Part shown: positions 4,971-7,478 of the stretch, piece after piece | How the letters are laid out: each line of letters begins with the position of its first letter | How positions within the stretch are numbered: the stretch's first letter is position 1 | The notes under the pieces: generated by a model | Database searches by the model: none | What the model was told of the DNA's origin: nothing | Seen by the model: the letters and a program-made list of their open reading frames with translations, nothing else | Source of the DNA: JAEUJT01 sp044225205 | GTDB taxonomy: Bacteria > Myxococcota > Myxococcia > Myxococcales > Myxococcaceae | DNA length: 7,478 bases | Direction of reading: 5' to 3' | Assembly (NCBI GenBank): GCA_044225205.1 | Contig: JBGAIY010000415.1 | Location: forward strand, 1 to 7,478 | Translations under genes and position numbers: made by a program

Positions 4971-7058
4971 ATGCCGGGCTTCTTCAACCGCCGTTTCCTC
5001 TTTTTCGCCGTGGTGCCGCTCGCGTTGACCGCGGTCGCACCGAACAACACCATCGAACTGCACCACTTCGACCCGTCGGCCACCGACAAGACGCTCAACC
5101 CCTGCGACGATTTCTTCAAATACACATGCGGCCCGTGGGTGGCCAAGCACCCGATTGCGAACGACCAGACATCGTCGAGTACCTCCACCAACCTCGACCT
5201 GTGGAACCTGACCGTCTTGAAAGAGACGCTCGAGACCGCGGCGCAGCCCTCGCCCAAGCACACCAAAGCCGAGCGGCTCATCGGTGACTATTGGGCGGCG
5301 TGCATGAACGAAGAGGCCATCGAGAAGGCGGGCGTGAAGCCGCTCGAGGCGAACTTGAAGAGCATCGCGGCGCTGAAGAACATTCGGGGGCTCGCCGCTG
5401 AAGTCGCGAAGCTGCACCTCGCCGCGGGCAACTCGTTCGGGGGCCCCAACAACTACGACAATTCCACTCCGGCGGCGCTGCTCGGGGTCGGGTCGATGCA
5501 AGACTACGACGACGCGTCGCTGGTGGTCGGCGTCGTCGACCAAGGTGGCCTCGGCTTGCCGAGCCGCGATTCGTACCTCAACGACGACGAGAAGACGAAA
5601 GCCATTCGCCTCAAGTACGTCGACCACGTGGCGGCGATGTTCGTCTTGTTGGGCACCGAGCCCGACGAAGCGAAAGCACAAGCCCAAGTGGTGCTCGACT
5701 TTGAAACCGCGCTGGCCCAAGCCTCTCGGAGCACCGTCGAGCGCCGCGACCCCAAGAACAACAACAACCGTCGCTCGCTGGCGCAGCTGAACGCCCTGAC
5801 GCCGTCGTTCGACTGGGCGGCCTACTTCAAAGCCACGCAGATGCCGCCCTCGAAGCACTACCTCGTCACCACCCCCGCGTTTCTCGAGCGCGTTGAAACG
5901 CTGCTCAAAGAAAAGCCGCTCGAGCAGTGGAAGACGTATTTGCGCTGGTGGCTCGTGCACACGATGGTTTCGGGGCTGCCCAAAGCGTTCATGACCGAGA
6001 ACTTCAATTTCTTCTCGAAGACGCTCCTGGGAGCGACCGAGCAACGGCCGCGGTGGCGCCGCTGCGTGCAGTACGCCGACCGAGACCTGGGCGAGGCGCT
6101 CGGGGAGGCGTACGTGGCGCGCGCGTTTCCCGCTTCGAGCAAGAAGAAGGTCGACACCATGGTGAGCGCCCTTCGCGACGCCATGGAACGCGACATCGAC
6201 CAACTGGAGTGGATGAGCGCGCCCACGAAAGCGGCCGCGAAGACGAAGCTCAAAGCCATTCAGTGGATGATTGGGAACCCGGCGGTCTTTCGCGACTACC
6301 GCGCGGTGCCGATCAGCCGCGAATCAATGCTGGCGAACTTTCAGAACTCGGCGAGCTTCGAAGTGCGGCGCCAGCTCAAGAAAATTGGCAAACCGGTCGA
6401 CCGCACCGAATGGTTGCTCACGCCGTCGACCATCAACGCGTACTACGACCCGCAGAGCGCGAGCATCGTGTTCCCCGCGGGCATTTTGCAGCCGCCCTTC
6501 TTCGAAGCCGACAAAGACTGGGCCACGAACCTGGGGGCCATTGGGTCGATCATCGGGCACGAAATCGTGCACGGCTTCGACGACGAAGGCCGCAAGTTCG
6601 ACGCTCAAGGCAATTTTCGCGACTGGTGGGCACCCGACGATGCCAAGAAATACGAAGAGCGCTCGGCGTGCATCGCCAAGCAATACACGGTCGAAGTGCC
6701 GTCACTCGGAGTCAAGACGAATGGCCACTTGACCCTCGGTGAAGACACCGCCGACAACGGGGGGTTGCACATTGCGTTGATGGCGCTCGAGTCGTTGCTC
6801 AAGGCCGAGGGCCACACCCTCGACGAGGTGGGTACCGACGGCATGACGCACCGCCAAAGGTTCTTCGCCGCCCGCGCGTTTCCCTACTGTTCGGCTCAGC
6901 GGCCAGAAGCGGCCCGGCAACAAGTGCAGACCAACCCGCATTCGTTGTCGCCCTTTCGAGTGAACAACCCGTCGGCGAACTCCCCAGATTTTCAGGTGGC
7001 GTTCTCATGCAAGCCCGCCTCACCCATGGCGCCGACCGAGCGCTGTCACGTTTGGTAG
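4971..7058 (+). CDS. Exported M13 family zinc metallopeptidase (neprilysin/PepO-like)
   Basis: 695 residues, the usual length for bacterial M13 enzymes. ATG 4971 is preceded by AAAGG and starts a Sec signal peptide (RR at 7-8, core LFFAVVPLALTAVA, no lipobox Cys). The mature protein opens with the M13 N-terminal domain (NPCDDFFKYTCGPW, about 43-56); the catalytic domain is complete. Visible active-site elements: NAYYDP starting at Asn489 (substrate backbone binding), HEIVH at 530-534 (zinc ligands His530 and His534, catalytic Glu531), GEDTADNGG with third zinc ligand Glu591 and Asp595, His657 and Arg663 in the FRVNN motif (transition state and C-terminal carboxylate binding in neprilysin), and the family-typical C-terminus CHVW. 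Spacings from the NA motif to HExxH and from His530 to Glu591 match neprilysin closely. M13 enzymes cleave short peptides on the N-terminal side of hydrophobic residues; this one should act in the periplasm or outside the cell. It is separated from its neighbours by 130 and 43 bases, so may be its own unit or lead the next gene. Confidence 0.95.
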   Translation: MPGFFNRRFLFFAVVPLALTAVAPNNTIELHHFDPSATDKTLNPCDDFFKYTCGPWVAKHPIANDQTSSSTSTNLDLWNLTVLKETLETAAQPSPKHTKAERLIGDYWAACMNEEAIEKAGVKPLEANLKSIAALKNIRGLAAEVAKLHLAAGNSFGGPNNYDNSTPAALLGVGSMQDYDDASLVVGVVDQGGLGLPSRDSYLNDDEKTKAIRLKYVDHVAAMFVLLGTEPDEAKAQAQVVLDFETALAQASRSTVERRDPKNNNNRRSLAQLNALTPSFDWAAYFKATQMPPSKHYLVTTPAFLERVETLLKEKPLEQWKTYLRWWLVHTMVSGLPKAFMTENFNFFSKTLLGATEQRPRWRRCVQYADRDLGEALGEAYVARAFPASSKKKVDTMVSALRDAMERDIDQLEWMSAPTKAAAKTKLKAIQWMIGNPAVFRDYRAVPISRESMLANFQNSASFEVRRQLKKIGKPVDRTEWLLTPSTINAYYDPQSASIVFPAGILQPPFFEADKDWATNLGAIGSIIGHEIVHGFDDEGRKFDAQGNFRDWWAPDDAKKYEERSACIAKQYTVEVPSLGVKTNGHLTLGEDTADNGGLHIALMALESLLKAEGHTLDEVGTDGMTHRQRFFAARAFPYCSAQRPEAARQQVQTNPHSLSPFRVNNPSANSPDFQVAFSCKPASPMAPTERCHVW

Positions 7059-7101
7059 CGCGACCCACGCACATTGAGCCGTGATCAGGTATGGGGGGCC
7101 G

Positions 7102-7478
7102 ATGAGACTGGCCCTGCTCGTCGCCCCTGCGTTGGTGCTCGGAGTCGCCGCCTGTACCCCGACCTCGACGCTCTGCGCCGACACCTGTGACGGCTGCTGC
7201 GACTCGTCGGGCGTTTGCTATCGCGGGAACGAGCCGCTGCAATGCGGTGCCTCGGGCTCGCTGTGTCTGCGGTGCGCCAGCGGTGAAATGTGCTCGGCCG
7301 GCTTGTGCCTCGCGCAAGGAGGCGGTCGTGACTCGGGAATTTCACCCGCCGACTCGGGTACCAGCATGCCCGACTCGGGGTCGAATGTGGCCGATGGCGG
7401 CACCGTCGCTGACGCCGGGGGTGACTCCGATGCGGGCGGTACCATCGACGCAGGCGGCACCGGTGACGCCGGAGGTGA
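7102..7478 (+). CDS. Cys-rich lipoprotein with DAG linker (3' end outside window)
   Basis: Open from ATG 7102 to the window edge, 125 complete codons with no stop, so the gene is truncated on the right. It starts with a lipoprotein signal (core LALLVAPALVLGV, lipobox VAA before Cys18). Residues 25-69 contain ten cysteines in a compact pattern (CADTCDGCCD, GVC, QCG, LCLRC, MC, LC), consistent with five disulfides. From residue 76 the protein turns into a DSG/DAG/DGG linker, which in this family usually leads to a C-terminal domain not seen here. I recall similar small 'C..tC.gCCd..G.C' modules at the N-terminus of myxobacterial surface lipoproteins, but know no function. The gene lies 43 bases after the M13 stop; a G-run at 7093-7098 and AGG at 7087-7089 are the only SD-like bases. 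The order here (Cys-rich domain before the linker) differs from the other two DAG lipoproteins, where the linker follows the lipid Cys directly. Confidence 0.8.
   Translation, partial: MRLALLVAPALVLGVAACTPTSTLCADTCDGCCDSSGVCYRGNEPLQCGASGSLCLRCASGEMCSAGLCLAQGGGRDSGISPADSGTSMPDSGSNVADGGTVADAGGDSDAGGTIDAGGTGDAGG
7327..7478 (+). repeat. DSG/DAG-coding linker of the Cys-rich lipoprotein
   Basis: From residue 76 onward come three DSG, one DGG and four DAG triplets, the last ones in a near-regular GGT-x-DAG rhythm. The linker runs off the window edge, so its full length is unknown. Confidence 0.7.

Noticed and set aside
4758..6203. 481-residue open frame on the - strand opposite the M13 peptidase
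   Set aside because: It is antisense to a protein with complete M13 motifs. Its composition (Arg, Val, Gly, His rich with no domain pattern) is typical of shadow frames in GC-rich genes.

Overview
The window looks like a chromosomal segment of a myxobacterium (phylum Myxococcota). The DNA is strongly GC-rich, every gene I can support lies on the + strand, and start/stop overlaps are frequent. Three separate lipoproteins carry the low-complexity Asp-Ala-Gly / Asp-Ser-Gly (DAG/DSG) spacer that is very common after the lipobox in myxobacterial surface lipoproteins. The far left end reads like the proline/alanine-rich tail of a myxobacterial Ser/Thr protein kinase. This assignment comes from sequence character only; no rRNA or marker gene is present.

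Layout, left to right. (1) Positions 1-2083 hold an overlapping operon: the 3' end of a probable Ser/Thr kinase gene (stop at 139-141); a TPR + PEGA-like envelope protein (122-961) that starts inside the kinase gene; and a glycine-rich lipoprotein gene (958-2083) that starts in an ATGA overlap with the TPR gene. The lipoprotein gene is broken by two apparent single-base losses. A hairpin followed by a T-rich stretch near 2116-2166 probably ends this unit. (2) Positions 2211-4840 hold a tightly coupled pair of lipoprotein genes, again joined by an ATGA overlap. The first encodes a Kelch-type beta-propeller and the second a polysaccharide-lyase-14-like jelly-roll enzyme with its probable catalytic Lys, Ser, Arg and Tyr-x-Tyr residues in place. 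Both are tethered by a long DAG linker. (3) Positions 4971-7058 encode a complete exported M13 (neprilysin/PepO) zinc metallopeptidase. (4) From 7102 to the right edge is the beginning of a small Cys-rich lipoprotein that runs into another DAG/DSG linker and is cut by the window end.

Functionally this is a cell-envelope and secretion neighbourhood: four lipoproteins, one exported peptidase and one membrane-anchored TPR protein. The most interesting unit is the Kelch/PL14-like pair, which I read as a surface-displayed two-protein module that binds and cleaves an acidic (uronate-containing) polysaccharide. The substrate and the cooperation between the two proteins are inference. I found no tRNA, rRNA, CRISPR array, insertion sequence or phage signal. 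Long open frames on the - strand are shadows of the GC-rich + strand genes.
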